Shown here: piece after piece, positions 56,358 to 64,000 of the stretch
Numbering within the stretch: position 1 is the first letter of the stretch
How the letters are laid out: every line of letters begins with the position of its first letter
Assembly: GCF_004681975.1 (NCBI RefSeq)
Contig: NZ_SMLK01000001.1
Coordinates: forward strand, 930,001-994,000
DNA: 64,000 bases
Reading direction: 5' to 3'
DNA from: Ramlibacter humi
Lineage (GTDB): Bacteria > Pseudomonadota > Gammaproteobacteria > Burkholderiales > Burkholderiaceae_C
Notes under the pieces: generated by a model
What the model saw: only the letters and a program-made list of their open reading frames with translations
The model's database searches: none
Told to the model about the DNA's origin: nothing
Translations under genes and position numbers: made by a program

Positions 56358-57160
56358 AGGCCACCGAGCTGCACGCCCGCGCCTCCAAGGACTACGACCA
56401 GAAGCTCGCAGAGACCCAGCAGCTGCTGATCCGCGCGGCTGCGGAGTTCTCGCCGCTGACGCAGGCCAACAGCCTGGGCGCCGAGGACATGGTCATCACG
56501 CACCTGGTCAACCAGCTGGAGCTGGACATCCCGGTGTTCGTGCTGGAGACGGGCCGCCTGCACCCGCAGACGCTGCAGCTGCTGGACAGGCTGAAAGCCA
56601 CTTCGCGCGCGCCGGTGCACGTTTTCACGCCGGTGCAGGAGCAGGTGATCCAGTTCGTGCGCCGCGAAGGCGAGGACGCGATGTACCGCAGCATCGAGCT
56701 GCGCAAGGCCTGCTGCCACATCCGCAAAGTGGAACCGCTGCAGCGCGCGCTGGCCGGCCAGAAGGCCTGGATCACGGGCCTGCGCCGCGAGCAGTCCGCC
56801 GCGCGCGCCGACGTGCCGCTGATCGACACCAGCGAGCCGCGCACCAAGTTCAACCCGCTGGCCAACTGGACCTGGGGCGACGTGTGGCACTACATCGCCA
56901 GCAACGGCGTGGACTACCACCCGCTGCACGACGAGTTCTATCCCAGCATCGGCTGCGCGCCCTGCACGCGCGCCATCAGCCTGGGCGAAGACTTCCGCGC
57001 CGGCCGCTGGTGGTGGGAAGACGAGAACGCCAAGGAGTGCGGATTGCACGTGAAGGAACAAACCCCCACCTCCGTTCGGGCTGAGCTTGTCGAAGCCGCC
57101 CCCGCGCAAGCCCTTCGACAGGCTCAGGGCGAACGGGCATCACAAGGGGGTGCGGCATGA
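56354..57160 (+). CDS. cysH: Adenylyl-sulfate (APS) reductase with a repeat-derived tail
   Basis: A 268-residue thioredoxin-dependent reductase turning APS (or PAPS) into sulfite. The two cysteine pairs that bind the [4Fe-4S] cluster of APS reductases are present: Cys120-Cys121 in RKACCHIRK and Cys201/Cys204 in GCAPCTRAI. The catalytic cysteine is in KECGLH (Cys229). Reductases of this type normally end at ECGLH or a few residues later. Here 36 more residues follow, translated from a family B repeat, up to the cysD start. GTG 56354 overlaps the previous stop (GTGA); GTG 56345 is an alternative. No separate APS kinase is needed if APS is the substrate. Confidence 0.94.
   Translation: MKATELHARASKDYDQKLAETQQLLIRAAAEFSPLTQANSLGAEDMVITHLVNQLELDIPVFVLETGRLHPQTLQLLDRLKATSRAPVHVFTPVQEQVIQFVRREGEDAMYRSIELRKACCHIRKVEPLQRALAGQKAWITGLRREQSAARADVPLIDTSEPRTKFNPLANWTWGDVWHYIASNGVDYHPLHDEFYPSIGCAPCTRAISLGEDFRAGRWWWEDENAKECGLHVKEQTPTSVRAELVEAAPAQALRQAQGERASQGGAA
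57072..57137. repeat. Palindromic element, family B (copy 4), inside the 3' end of cysH
   Basis: CCGTTCGGGCTGAGCTTGTC-GAAGC (57072-57096) is mirrored by GCCCTTCGACAGGCTCAGGG-CGAACGGG (57110-57137). It is wholly translated as the CysH tail, and the cysD ATG follows 19 bases later. Confidence 0.9.
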
Positions 57161-58089
57161 ACGCCCGCGTGGAACCGCACCTGCTCGGGCAGCTGAGCAA
57201 CCGCCACCTCGACGCGCTGGAAGAGGAAGCCATCTTCGTGCTGCGCGAAGTGGCCGGCGCCTTCGAGCGCCCCACCCTGCTGTTCTCCGGCGGCAAGGAC
57301 TCGCTGGTGCTGCTGAAGTGCGCCGAGAAGGCCTTCGGCGCGGGCCGCCTGCCGTACCCGCTGCTGATGATCGACACCGGGCACAACTTCCCCGAGGTCA
57401 CGGACTTCCGCGACTACCGCGCCAAACAGCTGGGCGCGGAATTGGTCGTGCGCAGCGTCGAGGATTCGATGAAGCGCGGCACGGTGCGCCTGGCCCACCC
57501 GGGCGAGTCGCGCAACGTGCACCAGTCGGTGACGCTGCTGGAGGCGATCGAGGAATTCCGCTTCGACGCGCTGATCGGCGGCGCCCGCCGCGACGAGGAA
57601 AAGGCGCGCGCCAAGGAACGCATCTTTTCGCACCGCGACAGCTTCGGCCAGTGGCAGCCCAAGGCGCAGCGCCCCGAGCTGTGGACGCTGTTCAACACGC
57701 GCCTGCAGCCGGGCGAGCACTTCCGCGTGTTCCCCATCTCCAACTGGACCGAGCTGGACGTCTGGCAGTACATCGAGCGCGAGAACATCGAGCTGCCTTC
57801 GATCTACTACGCGCACCAGCGCCAGGTGGTGGAGCGCAAGGGCCTGCTGGTGCCGGTGACCGAACTCACCCCGCCGCGCGACGGCGAGTACCCGGTGACG
57901 CGCACGGTGCGCTTCCGTACCGTCGGCGACATCACCTGCACCTGCCCGGTGGCCAGCCCCGCGGCGAATGCCGCCGAAGTGGTGGCCGAGACGCTGGCCG
58001 TGGAAGTCAGCGAGCGCGGCGCCACGCGCATGGACGACAAGACGAGCGACGCTTCGATGGAGAAGCGCAAGAAGGACGGGTATTTCTGA
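57157..58089 (+). CDS. cysD: Sulfate adenylyltransferase subunit 2
   Basis: A 310-residue PP-loop ATPase, the catalytic subunit that adenylates sulfate with ATP to APS. It has the P-loop LLFSGGKDSLVLL, DTGHNFPEVTDFRD, GGARRDEEKARAKERIFSHR and FPISNWTELDVWQYIERENI, all typical of CysD. Length is normal. Its ATG overlaps the cysH stop (ATGA) and its TGA overlaps the cysN ATG (TGATG), so the CysDN pair is made together. Confidence 0.97.
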   Translation: MNARVEPHLLGQLSNRHLDALEEEAIFVLREVAGAFERPTLLFSGGKDSLVLLKCAEKAFGAGRLPYPLLMIDTGHNFPEVTDFRDYRAKQLGAELVVRSVEDSMKRGTVRLAHPGESRNVHQSVTLLEAIEEFRFDALIGGARRDEEKARAKERIFSHRDSFGQWQPKAQRPELWTLFNTRLQPGEHFRVFPISNWTELDVWQYIERENIELPSIYYAHQRQVVERKGLLVPVTELTPPRDGEYPVTRTVRFRTVGDITCTCPVASPAANAAEVVAETLAVEVSERGATRMDDKTSDASMEKRKKDGYF

Positions 58090-59468
58090 TGGACCAGGAA
58101 GTCGTCATCCCCGCGAAGGCGGGGATCCACCGCGACGCGGCTGCGGCACGCGCACCCCAGGAAGCCATGGATTCCCGCCTCCGCGGGAATGACGGGGTAT
58201 TGGCGGCCGGCGACCACGACGCCGCCCTTCGCTTCATCACCTGCGGCTCCGTCGACGACGGCAAGAGCACCCTCATCGGGCGCCTGCTGGTGGACAGCAA
58301 GGCCGTGCTGCAGGACCAGCTGGCGGGCGTGCAGCGCGCCGGCGAGACCGACCTGGCGCTGCTGACCGACGGCCTGACCGCCGAACGCGAGCAGGGCATC
58401 ACCATCGACGTGGCCTACCGCTACTTCGCCACGCCGGCGCGCAAGTTCATCATCGGCGACGCGCCCGGCCACGAGCAGTACACCCGCAACATGGTCACGG
58501 CGGCCTCCAGCGCCGATGCCGCCGTGGTGCTGGTGGACGCCACCAAGTTGGCTTGGGGCAACGAGGAAGTGAAGCTGCTGCCGCAGACGCATCGCCATTC
58601 GCTGCTGGCGCACCTGCTGCGCGTGCCTTCCATCGTGTTCGCGGTGAACAAGCTGGACGCGGTGGAAAACCCCGCCCTCGCCTTCCGCCGCATCTCGGCC
58701 GCGCTGGTGCGCTTCGCGCTGGCCGCCGGCATCGAGCCCACGGCCATCGTGCCGGTGTCGGCGCTCAAGGGCTTCAACGTGGTCGAAGCCGCCCCCGCGG
58801 GCTGGTGCGGCTACGAAGGCCCCACGCTGCTGCGCGTGCTGGAACAACTGCCGGTGACCGCCGCCGAAGTGGACGAGTCCTTCTCGTTCCCGGTGCAGTG
58901 GGTGGAGAAGTTCTCCTCCTCGTCCGACACCAGCCAGGGCCGGCGCGTGTTCTGGGGCCGCGTGGCCGCCGGCACGGTGCGTCCGGGCCAGGCCGTGCGC
59001 GTGATGCCCTCGGGCCAGGCCGCCACCGTGTCGCAGGTGCTGGACGCCGTGCGCAAGCCGCGCGCCATCGGCGCCGGCCACAGCGCGGGCGTCGTGCTGG
59101 ATCGCGAAGTGGACGTGTCGCGCGGCGACTGGCTGCTGGCCGCCGATGCGCCGGAAGCGGTGCGCGAGATCTCGGGCACCGTGGCCTGGCTGGACGACGA
59201 GCCGCTGGTGGCGGGACGCGTTTACTGGGCGCTGCATGGCCACCGCTGGGTGAAGGCCAAGGTGCGCCGCGTGGTGCACCGCCTGGACATCCAGACGCTG
59301 GCCGAACAGGACGCCGCCCAGCTGGAACCCAACGCCATCGGCCACGTCGAACTGGCACTGCAGGAACCCCTGGCGGCCCGGCCTTTCGGGCGTGCCCGCC
59401 TGCCCGGTTCGCTGGTGCTGGTGGACACGGCCAGCCACAAGACTTCCGGAGCGCTGCTGGTGCGCTGA
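58089..59468 (+). CDS. cysN: Sulfate adenylyltransferase subunit 1 (GTPase) with a repeat-derived N-terminus
   Basis: A 459-residue EF-Tu-like GTPase whose GTP hydrolysis drives sulfate adenylation by CysD. GTPase motifs: G1 GSVDDGKST (53-61), TAEREQGITID, G3 DAPGHEQYTRN, G4 NKLD and G5 SALKG. No APS-kinase domain is fused. Residues 6-35 (VIPAKAGIH...MDSRLRGND) are the in-frame translation of a complete family A palindromic element lying between the start codon and the conserved ALRFITCGSVDDG. The ATG overlaps the cysD stop, so the translated repeat is not an artefact of a wrong start unless a later start (for example ATG 58167) is used. Confidence 0.95.
   Translation: MDQEVVIPAKAGIHRDAAAARAPQEAMDSRLRGNDGVLAAGDHDAALRFITCGSVDDGKSTLIGRLLVDSKAVLQDQLAGVQRAGETDLALLTDGLTAEREQGITIDVAYRYFATPARKFIIGDAPGHEQYTRNMVTAASSADAAVVLVDATKLAWGNEEVKLLPQTHRHSLLAHLLRVPSIVFAVNKLDAVENPALAFRRISAALVRFALAAGIEPTAIVPVSALKGFNVVEAAPAGWCGYEGPTLLRVLEQLPVTAAEVDESFSFPVQWVEKFSSSSDTSQGRRVFWGRVAAGTVRPGQAVRVMPSGQAATVSQVLDAVRKPRAIGAGHSAGVVLDREVDVSRGDWLLAADAPEAVREISGTVAWLDDEPLVAGRVYWALHGHRWVKAKVRRVVHRLDIQTLAEQDAAQLEPNAIGHVELALQEPLAARPFGRARLPGSLVLVDTASHKTSGALLVR
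58103..58195. repeat. REP-like palindromic element, family A (copy 6), inside the 5' end of cysN
   Basis: CGTCATCCCCGCGAAGGCGG-GGATCCAC (58103-58130) and the mirrored CCATGGATTCCCGCCTCCGC-GGGAATGACGG (58165-58195). It is in the cysN reading frame and keeps it open. Confidence 0.9.
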
Positions 59469-59497
59469 AAGCGCCTGTACGGCCATCCACCCGCCTG

Positions 59498-59526
59498 CTG
59501 GCGTGGCCATGGCCGCCCGCTAAAAT
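59498..59526 (+). promoter_or_regulatory. Possible sigma-70 promoter of the ferredoxin gene
   Basis: A good -10 TAAAAT (59521-59526) is preceded at 17 bases by a weak -35 CTGGCG (59498-59503). A GGGG-TTTT-CCCC stem lies just downstream, 39 bases before the ATG. Confidence 0.4.
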
Positions 59527-59564
59527 TCGGGGTTTTCCCCAGCGCAACTGCACCACGTCAAGTC

Positions 59565-59894
59565 ATGACCCACGTCGTCACCGAACAATGTATCCGCTGC
59601 AAGTACACCGACTGCGTGGACGTCTGCCCCGTGGACTGCTTCCGCGAAGGGCCGAACATGCTGGTGATCGACCCCGATGAGTGCATCGACTGCGCGGTCT
59701 GCATCCCCGAGTGCCCGGTCAACGCCATCTACGCCGAGGAAGACGTCCCGGCGGACCAGGTGGCCTTCACCGCCTTGAACGCCGAGCTGGCCCGCGCCGC
59801 CGGCTGGAAGAGCATCACCAAGCGCAAGCCGGCGTTGGACGACGCCGAGGAATGGAAGGACAAGCCCGGCAAGCTGTCGGAGCTGGTCCGCTGA
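59565..59894 (+). CDS. fdxA: 7Fe ferredoxin (one [3Fe-4S], one [4Fe-4S])
   Basis: A 109-residue electron carrier of the FdxA type. Cysteines are at 9, 12, 17, 21, 25, 40, 43, 46 and 50. The first cluster motif is [17 protein letters not shown] and the second is [12 protein letters not shown], the pattern of seven-iron ferredoxins of Azotobacter FdI type. The acidic C-terminal half is also typical. It lies eight bases before the ferredoxin-NADP reductase gene, so the two likely form a redox chain that could feed the sulfite reductase encoded upstream. Confidence 0.95.
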   Translation: MTHVVTEQCIRCKYTDCVDVCPVDCFREGPNMLVIDPDECIDCAVCIPECPVNAIYAEEDVPADQVAFTALNAELARAAGWKSITKRKPALDDAEEWKDKPGKLSELVR

Positions 59895-59901
59895 AGGAAA
59901 A

Positions 59902-61005
59902 ATGGACCTCAAACTCAACCAAGAAGTGATCAAGACCGCCGCCGAGCACGACGGCCCCATCGAGACCGACGCCGTCATCATCGGCGCCGGCCCGGTCGGC
60001 CTGTTCCAGGTGTTCGAGCTGGGCCTGCTGGAGATCAAGGCCCACGTCATCGACTCGCTCGCCTACCCCGGCGGCCAGCCCATCGAGCTGTACCCCGACA
60101 AGCCCATCTACGACATCCCGGCCATCCCGGTGTGCACGGGCAAGGAACTGACCGACGCGCTGCTCAAGCAGATCGAGCCTTTCGGCGCCACGTTCCACCT
60201 GGGCCAGACGGTCACCGCGGTGCAGAAGCAGGACGACGGCCGCTTCTACGTGCAGACGTCCAAGGGCACCGAGTTCCTGACCAAGACCATCTTCATCGCG
60301 GCGGGCGTGGGCGCCTTCGAGCCGCGCCTGCTCAAGGTGGACGGCCTGGACAAGTTCGACGGCTCGCAGCTGCACTACCGGGTGAAGAACCCGGCCGACT
60401 TCGCCGGCAAGAACCTGGTGATCGTGGGCGGCGGCGATTCGGCGCTGGACTGGACGCTGAATTTCACCGCCGAAGGCCCGAACAAGGCCGAGAGCGTGAT
60501 CCTGGTGCACCGCCGCGACGGCTTCAAGGCCGCGCCCGCGTCCGTGGCCAAGATGCACGAGCTGTGCGAGCAGTACGAGATGCAGTTCATCGTCGGCCAG
60601 GTCACCGGCTACGAAGAGAAGGACGGCAAGCTCACCGGCGCCAAGGTCACCGGCGGAGACGGGGTGACGCGCGTCGTGCCCACCGACACGCTGCTGGTCT
60701 TCTTCGGCCTGTCGCCCAAGCTGGGCCCGATCGCCGAATGGGGCCTGGACATCGAGCGCAAGCAGCTGAAGGTGGACACCGAGAAGTTCTCCACCAACGT
60801 GCCGGGCATCTTCGCGGTAGGCGACATCAACACCTACCCGGGCAAGAAGAAGCTGATCCTCTCGGGCTTCCACGAATGCGCGCTGGCCGCCTTCGCCGCC
60901 GCGCCCATCATCTTCCCCGAGAAGGGCAAGATCCACCTGCAGTACACGACCACGTCGCCGAAGCTGCACAAGGTGCTGGGCGTGGAGACGCCGGTGTTCG
61001 ACTGA
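59902..61005 (+). CDS. Ferredoxin-NADP reductase, thioredoxin-reductase-like type
   Basis: A 367-residue flavoprotein exchanging electrons between NADPH and ferredoxin. The FAD site is [19 protein letters not shown] with [20 protein letters not shown]. The NADP site is [16 protein letters not shown] plus [12 protein letters not shown]. The second FAD motif is [20 protein letters not shown]. It lacks the redox CxxC of thioredoxin reductase, which identifies it as the FNR type of Bacillus YumC and Chlorobium. AAGGAAAA precedes ATG 59902. A terminator follows. Confidence 0.93.
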   Translation: MDLKLNQEVIKTAAEHDGPIETDAVIIGAGPVGLFQVFELGLLEIKAHVIDSLAYPGGQPIELYPDKPIYDIPAIPVCTGKELTDALLKQIEPFGATFHLGQTVTAVQKQDDGRFYVQTSKGTEFLTKTIFIAAGVGAFEPRLLKVDGLDKFDGSQLHYRVKNPADFAGKNLVIVGGGDSALDWTLNFTAEGPNKAESVILVHRRDGFKAAPASVAKMHELCEQYEMQFIVGQVTGYEEKDGKLTGAKVTGGDGVTRVVPTDTLLVFFGLSPKLGPIAEWGLDIERKQLKVDTEKFSTNVPGIFAVGDINTYPGKKKLILSGFHECALAAFAAAPIIFPEKGKIHLQYTTTSPKLHKVLGVETPVFD

Positions 61006-61027
61006 GCGCTGCTGCCGCATCAACGAC

Positions 61028-61055
61028 AAAGGGCCTTTCGGGGCCCTTTCTTCTT
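61028..61055 (+). terminator. Terminator after the ferredoxin-NADP reductase gene
   Basis: AAAGGGCC (61028-61035) pairs with GGCCCTTT (61042-61049) around TTTCGG, followed by CTTCTT. Confidence 0.85.
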
Positions 61056-61081
61056 GGGGTGGCATCCTGCGGCGGCAAAGA

Positions 61082-61113
61082 AAAAGGCCCTGGTCTTTCG
61101 ACCAAGGCCTTTT
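61082..61113 (-). terminator. Hairpin terminator downstream of tRNA-Asn
   Basis: A 14-bp stem with one mismatch (61082-61095 with 61100-61113) around a four-base loop. The A-run on its left (61078-61085) is a T-run for minus-strand transcripts from tRNA-Asn. The flanking TTTT also lets it act from the other side. Confidence 0.75.
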
Positions 61114-61118
61114 CGATT

Positions 61119-61194
61119 TGGCTCCCCGACCTGGGCTCGAACCAGGGACCTACGGATTAACAGTCCGGCGCTCTACCGACTGAGCTATCGGGGA
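61119..61194 (-). tRNA. tRNA-Asn (anticodon GTT)
   Basis: On the minus strand the 76-base sequence begins TCCCCGATAGCTCAGTCGGT and ends TCGGGGAGCCA with encoded CCA. The anticodon arm is CCGGACT-GTTAATCCG with GTT, the D arm is GCTCAGTCGGTAGAGC, and the T arm contains GGTTCGAGCC. All fit tRNA-Asn. Confidence 0.96.
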
Positions 61195-61232
61195 ATGAGC
61201 CCGCGATTATAGCGTCATTTTTTGCCCGGCCG

Positions 61233-63332
61233 TCACAGCGCGGCTGTGAAAGACAAACGGACCGTGCGCGGCGCGCCCGGATAGAGGTAGACGTGCCCGA
61301 ACTGGTAGGGCGATTCGCGCCAGTAGCGCTTGTCCGCGAGGTTCTGCACGCCCAGCGTCCAGGTGGTCTGCGCGCCGTTCAGCTGCGTCTCGTAGCGCAG
61401 CGTCGCGTCGACGCGGGTCCAGCCGGGAATGGAGATCGAGCCGTCGGACAGCACGGAGCGCGATCCTTCGTGCGACACGTGGCCTTCCACCGACAGGCCG
61501 GGCACGGCAGCGACACGGTAGCCCGCCGTCATGCGCACCACCGTCTCGGGCACGTTCGTGGGCCGCTGCCCGTTGGTCAGCGGTTCGTACACGCTGCCCT
61601 CGCGCCGCGCGCGCAGCAGCGTCACGGCGCCCTGCAGCGACCACGGGCCCTTGGCCCAATGCGCCTCGGCCTCCACGCCCCGATGCACCGCTTCGCCGTC
61701 GTATTCGCCGATCGTGCAGAGGAACGTGCGCGTGCAGTAGTCGAAGTTGGTCACCGGCCGGCGGATCTGGAACAGCGCCGCGTTCCAGCCCAGCGCCGCA
61801 TCGCCGCCGCGCAACCCCGCCTCCATCTGGCGCGACTTCGCGGCGGGCAGCACCAGCCCGGCGTTGGCCAGCGCGAAGACGGGGCTCTTGGTCACCTGCC
61901 ACGACTCGACGCCCTGGCTCCAGCTGCCGTAAGCGACCACGCCGTCGAACTTGTAGCTGATCGCCGCCCAGGGGGTGGTCAGGTTCTGCACGTAGCCGCG
62001 GTCCAGCCGCGTGTGCCGCACGCCCAGCCAGGTGGTGAAGCGGTCGTTCCAGCGGATGGCGTCCTGCAGGTGAAGCTCGGTCGCGCGCTCGTCGCGATCG
62101 GGCACCGGCGTGGTCGGCTCGGGAGCGGGCGGCACGACCGTCAGGCCGTCCACGGTGCCGGAAGCCCCGGTGTAGTTGAACGCCTGCGGGTTGAATCGGT
62201 CTCGCGTGCGGTGCACCAGCACGCCGGTCGACAGGTCGTGCGTGACGCCGCCGGTCTGGAACCGGCCCGACACTTTCAGCGCCGCGGCATCGCGGCGGCG
62301 GCGCTCGTCCTGGCTGCGGAAGTCGTAGTAGTCGAACGTGCCGTCGGAGCAGAAGCGGTCGAAGTTGCCTTCGGCCATGCAGCCGAAGGGGAACGCCGTG
62401 TAGTCGTCGCTCTTCAGCCGCTGCGTGCCCCATTGGGCGGACCAGCGCCAGTCGGGGTTGATGGCCTGCGTGAAGCGCAGCGTGCCGGTCAGCGCGTCGA
62501 ACTGCGAGCGCGGCGTCCAGGGCTGGTTGTTCAGGTTCAGGCGCGGGTCCACCGGCGCGGGCAGCACGTTGCCCAGCAGCGAGAAGCCGGTCTGGCTGGC
62601 CTGCGCGTGGTGGCTCCATTCGAACTCGCCTTCCAGCAGCGAGTCGCGGGTCACGCGCCAGTCCATCGCCAGTGCCGCCAGGCTGCGTTCGCCGTCGGTG
62701 GCGCGCACATAGGGACGCAGCCGCTCCTGCGCGACGTTCAGGCGGTAGCCGAAGGCATCGCCGGCGCCGAAACGGCCGCCCAGGTCCGCGGCGCCGAGCA
62801 GGCCGCCGCGCTCGGTGGCTTCGAGCTTCACGGTGCGCAAGGGGTGCGCCGTCGGCCGCTTCACGACGTAGTTGACCAGGCCGCCGGGCGAACTGGTGCC
62901 CGCCTGCAGCCCGCTGGTGCCCTTGAGCACTTCCACCCGCTCCTTGTTGTCCAGCGGGATGGTGGTCTCGGCGTTGATCGGCAGGCCTTCGCGGCGGTAG
63001 TTGAACTGGTTGTCCAACGTGAAGCCGCGGACGGACATGATGTCCCAGTAGCCCGGCGCGTTGTACGCGTCGCTCACCGAGCTGTCGAAGCGCGTCAGGT
63101 CGGCCAGGCGGCGCGCGCCCGCGGCTTCGATCTGCGGCGCGCCGATCACGGTGGCCGAGGCCGGCACTTCCTTGGCTGGCACGTCGCCGAAGCCGGTGAC
63201 GTCCGGCGCGGTGGGCACGGCCGCGGGCGTGACGGTGACGGGGCGCAGCGTGGTGTCCTGCGCGTGCGCCGCCAGCACGCACGCCGACAGCAGGAGCGCG
63301 ATGGCGCCCGGGATGGGTTTCATGGTTGCCAC
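61233..63332 (-). CDS. TonB-dependent outer-membrane receptor under a TPP riboswitch
   Basis: A 699-residue receptor. After a signal peptide (IPGAIALLLSACVLAAHAQ) comes a plug domain (about 50-165: ATVIGAPQIEAAG, YWDIMSVRGFTLDNQFNYRR, VEVLKGTSGLQAGTSSPGG). A 22-stranded-barrel-like region follows, ending in a final aromatic-poor strand TVRLSFTAAL. By family it resembles siderophore receptors of the FhuE/FpvA class. A TPP riboswitch directly upstream argues instead for uptake of thiamine or a thiamine precursor. The GTG at 63332 has GGAG at the right distance; ATG 63323 is an alternative. No thiamine biosynthesis gene lies beside it. Confidence 0.9.
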   Translation of the reverse strand: MATMKPIPGAIALLLSACVLAAHAQDTTLRPVTVTPAAVPTAPDVTGFGDVPAKEVPASATVIGAPQIEAAGARRLADLTRFDSSVSDAYNAPGYWDIMSVRGFTLDNQFNYRREGLPINAETTIPLDNKERVEVLKGTSGLQAGTSSPGGLVNYVVKRPTAHPLRTVKLEATERGGLLGAADLGGRFGAGDAFGYRLNVAQERLRPYVRATDGERSLAALAMDWRVTRDSLLEGEFEWSHHAQASQTGFSLLGNVLPAPVDPRLNLNNQPWTPRSQFDALTGTLRFTQAINPDWRWSAQWGTQRLKSDDYTAFPFGCMAEGNFDRFCSDGTFDYYDFRSQDERRRRDAAALKVSGRFQTGGVTHDLSTGVLVHRTRDRFNPQAFNYTGASGTVDGLTVVPPAPEPTTPVPDRDERATELHLQDAIRWNDRFTTWLGVRHTRLDRGYVQNLTTPWAAISYKFDGVVAYGSWSQGVESWQVTKSPVFALANAGLVLPAAKSRQMEAGLRGGDAALGWNAALFQIRRPVTNFDYCTRTFLCTIGEYDGEAVHRGVEAEAHWAKGPWSLQGAVTLLRARREGSVYEPLTNGQRPTNVPETVVRMTAGYRVAAVPGLSVEGHVSHEGSRSVLSDGSISIPGWTRVDATLRYETQLNGAQTTWTLGVQNLADKRYWRESPYQFGHVYLYPGAPRTVRLSFTAAL

Positions 63333-63417
63333 GACGTTTTCTCCAACGTTCAGTGGCAGGTCGGCTCGCGATGGGCGGTGGAATGCTCCTGTCGAGAATC
63401 CGGAGCACCGCCCTATG

Positions 63418-63503
63418 CTTGCTTCCCTGCGCGAGGATTACCTCAGTCAGGTTCAAAGGGACTCTCTCAGTCGCTGCCGTTCGGCAGCAACACCCCCAGC
63501 GGA
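63418..63503 (-). ncRNA. TPP (THI-box) riboswitch
   Basis: Read on the minus strand: GCTGGGGGTG near the 5' side, a GCTGCCGAACGGCAGC stem, then CTGAGAGAGTCCCTTTGAAC-CTGA, then GAGGTAATCCTC, then GCGCAGGGAAGC. These are the conserved elements of the thiamine pyrophosphate aptamer in the right order, with GCT/AGC pairing to close P1. A GC hairpin (63373-63413: GGGCGGTGCTCC with GGAGC...ACCGCCC) lies between it and the receptor start, with no clear T-run. Confidence 0.93.
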
Positions 63504-63528
63504 TTGCCTTCGAAGCGAAGGCGAGCGG

Positions 63529-63534
63529 ATTGTA
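63529..63534 (-). promoter_or_regulatory. Possible -10 box for the riboswitch-receptor transcript
   Basis: TACAAT on the minus strand, with a weak TTTCGC 16 bases upstream. It would start transcription about 15-20 bases before the aptamer. Confidence 0.4.
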
Positions 63535-63564
63535 TGCGTTGACGGTGCGGGCGAAACGGGTTCG

Positions 63565-64000
63565 CTACTCGGCCTTCGCGCCGGAGAACTGCACCGTCTT
63601 CGCCCACTTCTCGGTTTCCATGCGCTGCAGCTGCCAGAACTGTTCGGGCGTGCCGGGGATCGGCACGCCGCCCAGATTGGCCAGCTTCTCCTTCATGCCG
63701 GGATCATTCAGCGCGGCGTTGATCTCGCGATTGAGCCGCTCGATGGCGTACGCCGGCGTGCCCTTGGGAGCCGACACGCCGAACCACGCGCTGGCTTCAT
63801 AGCCGGGCACGGTCTCTGCGATCGCCTGCACGTCGGGCAGCGCGGGCGAGCGCTGCGCGCTGGTGACGCCGAGCGGTCGCACCGTGCCGTTGCGGATGTG
63901 GCCGATGATGGAAGGCATGTTGTCGAAGATCACGTCCACCTGCCCGGCGATGAGGTCGGTGGTGGCCGGGCCCGCGCCCTTGTACGGGATGTGCTTCATG
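63565..64000 (-). CDS. Tripartite tricarboxylate transporter (Bug/TctC-type) binding protein, C-terminal part
   Basis: The last 144 or so residues of a periplasmic binding protein; the N-terminus lies beyond the right edge. The stretch HIPYKGAGPATTDLIAGQVD is the strongly conserved ligand-loop motif of the Bug family. FDNMPSIIGHIRNGTVRPLG and WFGVSAPKGTPAYAIERLNR are equally typical. Bug proteins bind carboxylates and many have no dedicated transporter nearby. It stops 62 bases before the riboswitch, so the receptor transcript most likely has its own promoter in that gap. Confidence 0.9.
   Translation of the reverse strand, partial: MKHIPYKGAGPATTDLIAGQVDVIFDNMPSIIGHIRNGTVRPLGVTSAQRSPALPDVQAIAETVPGYEASAWFGVSAPKGTPAYAIERLNREINAALNDPGMKEKLANLGGVPIPGTPEQFWQLQRMETEKWAKTVQFSGAKAE

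Noticed and set aside
61007-61160. Short open frame continuing past the ferredoxin-NADP reductase region to 61160
   Set aside because: It is in another frame of the reductase gene and runs into terminators and tRNA-Asn.

Overview
The window is very GC-rich and gene-dense. It looks like a chromosome segment of a betaproteobacterium of the order Burkholderiales, probably a Comamonadaceae relative such as Ramlibacter or Variovorax. That placement rests on the gene set: an aerobic benzoyl-CoA (box) locus with a BoxR-type regulator, a sulfate-reduction operon containing a DUF934 gene, a glycogen/trehalose operon and Bug/TTT-type binding proteins. The intergenic repeat families also fit. No database search was run, so the placement is inference. 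I see no prophage, transposase, CRISPR array or rRNA.

Layout. 1-8.3 kb: two multidomain hybrid histidine kinases flanking an exported protein of unknown function and a Ser/Gly-rich lipoprotein. 8.3-13 kb: patatin-like lipase, a helical protein, a transglutaminase-fold protein and an FAD monooxygenase, all on the minus strand. 13-16.5 kb: a stretch of inverted repeats, tRNA-Pro, a DUF488 protein, a TRAP transporter pair (small and large permeases) and a Ser/Thr/Gly-rich secreted protein. 16.6-29 kb: the benzoate locus. boxR-boxC-boxB run leftward. A flavodoxin-like gene, benzoate-CoA ligase and a branched-chain-type ABC importer (with a LysE-type exporter gene inserted) run rightward from an overlapping divergent promoter. 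BoxA is not in the window.

29.2-43.2 kb: a tightly overlapping operon glgB-glgC-glgX-treZ-(malQ::treY fusion)-glgA. It covers glycogen synthesis and debranching plus the TreY/TreZ route from glucan to trehalose. 43.3-49.2 kb: a LysR/azoreductase divergent pair, an NADPH-dependent FMN reductase, an AraC-type regulator, a metallo-beta-lactamase-fold hydrolase and serine acetyltransferase. 49.2-61 kb: a TauE-type permease, a sulfate-binding protein, an iron-trafficking protein, MnmC with a shortened methyltransferase half, an unusual response regulator, then cysI-DUF934-cysH-cysD-cysN, followed by a 7Fe ferredoxin and a ferredoxin-NADP reductase. 61-64 kb: tRNA-Asn, a TonB-dependent receptor under a TPP riboswitch (so probably a thiamine-compound importer) and the end of a TTT-type binding protein.

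The most unusual feature is the density of short palindromic repeats. At least three families are present: a REP-like CGTCATTCCCGCG...GGAATCCA element (A), a CTTCGACAGGCTCAGGGCGAAC element (B) and a CGCAGAG-rich element (C). Several copies of A and B lie inside reading frames and are translated. They form an internal loop in TreZ, the N-terminus of CysN and the C-terminal tails of CysH, BoxR and a helical protein. The repeats therefore appear to be reshaping protein ends in this genome.
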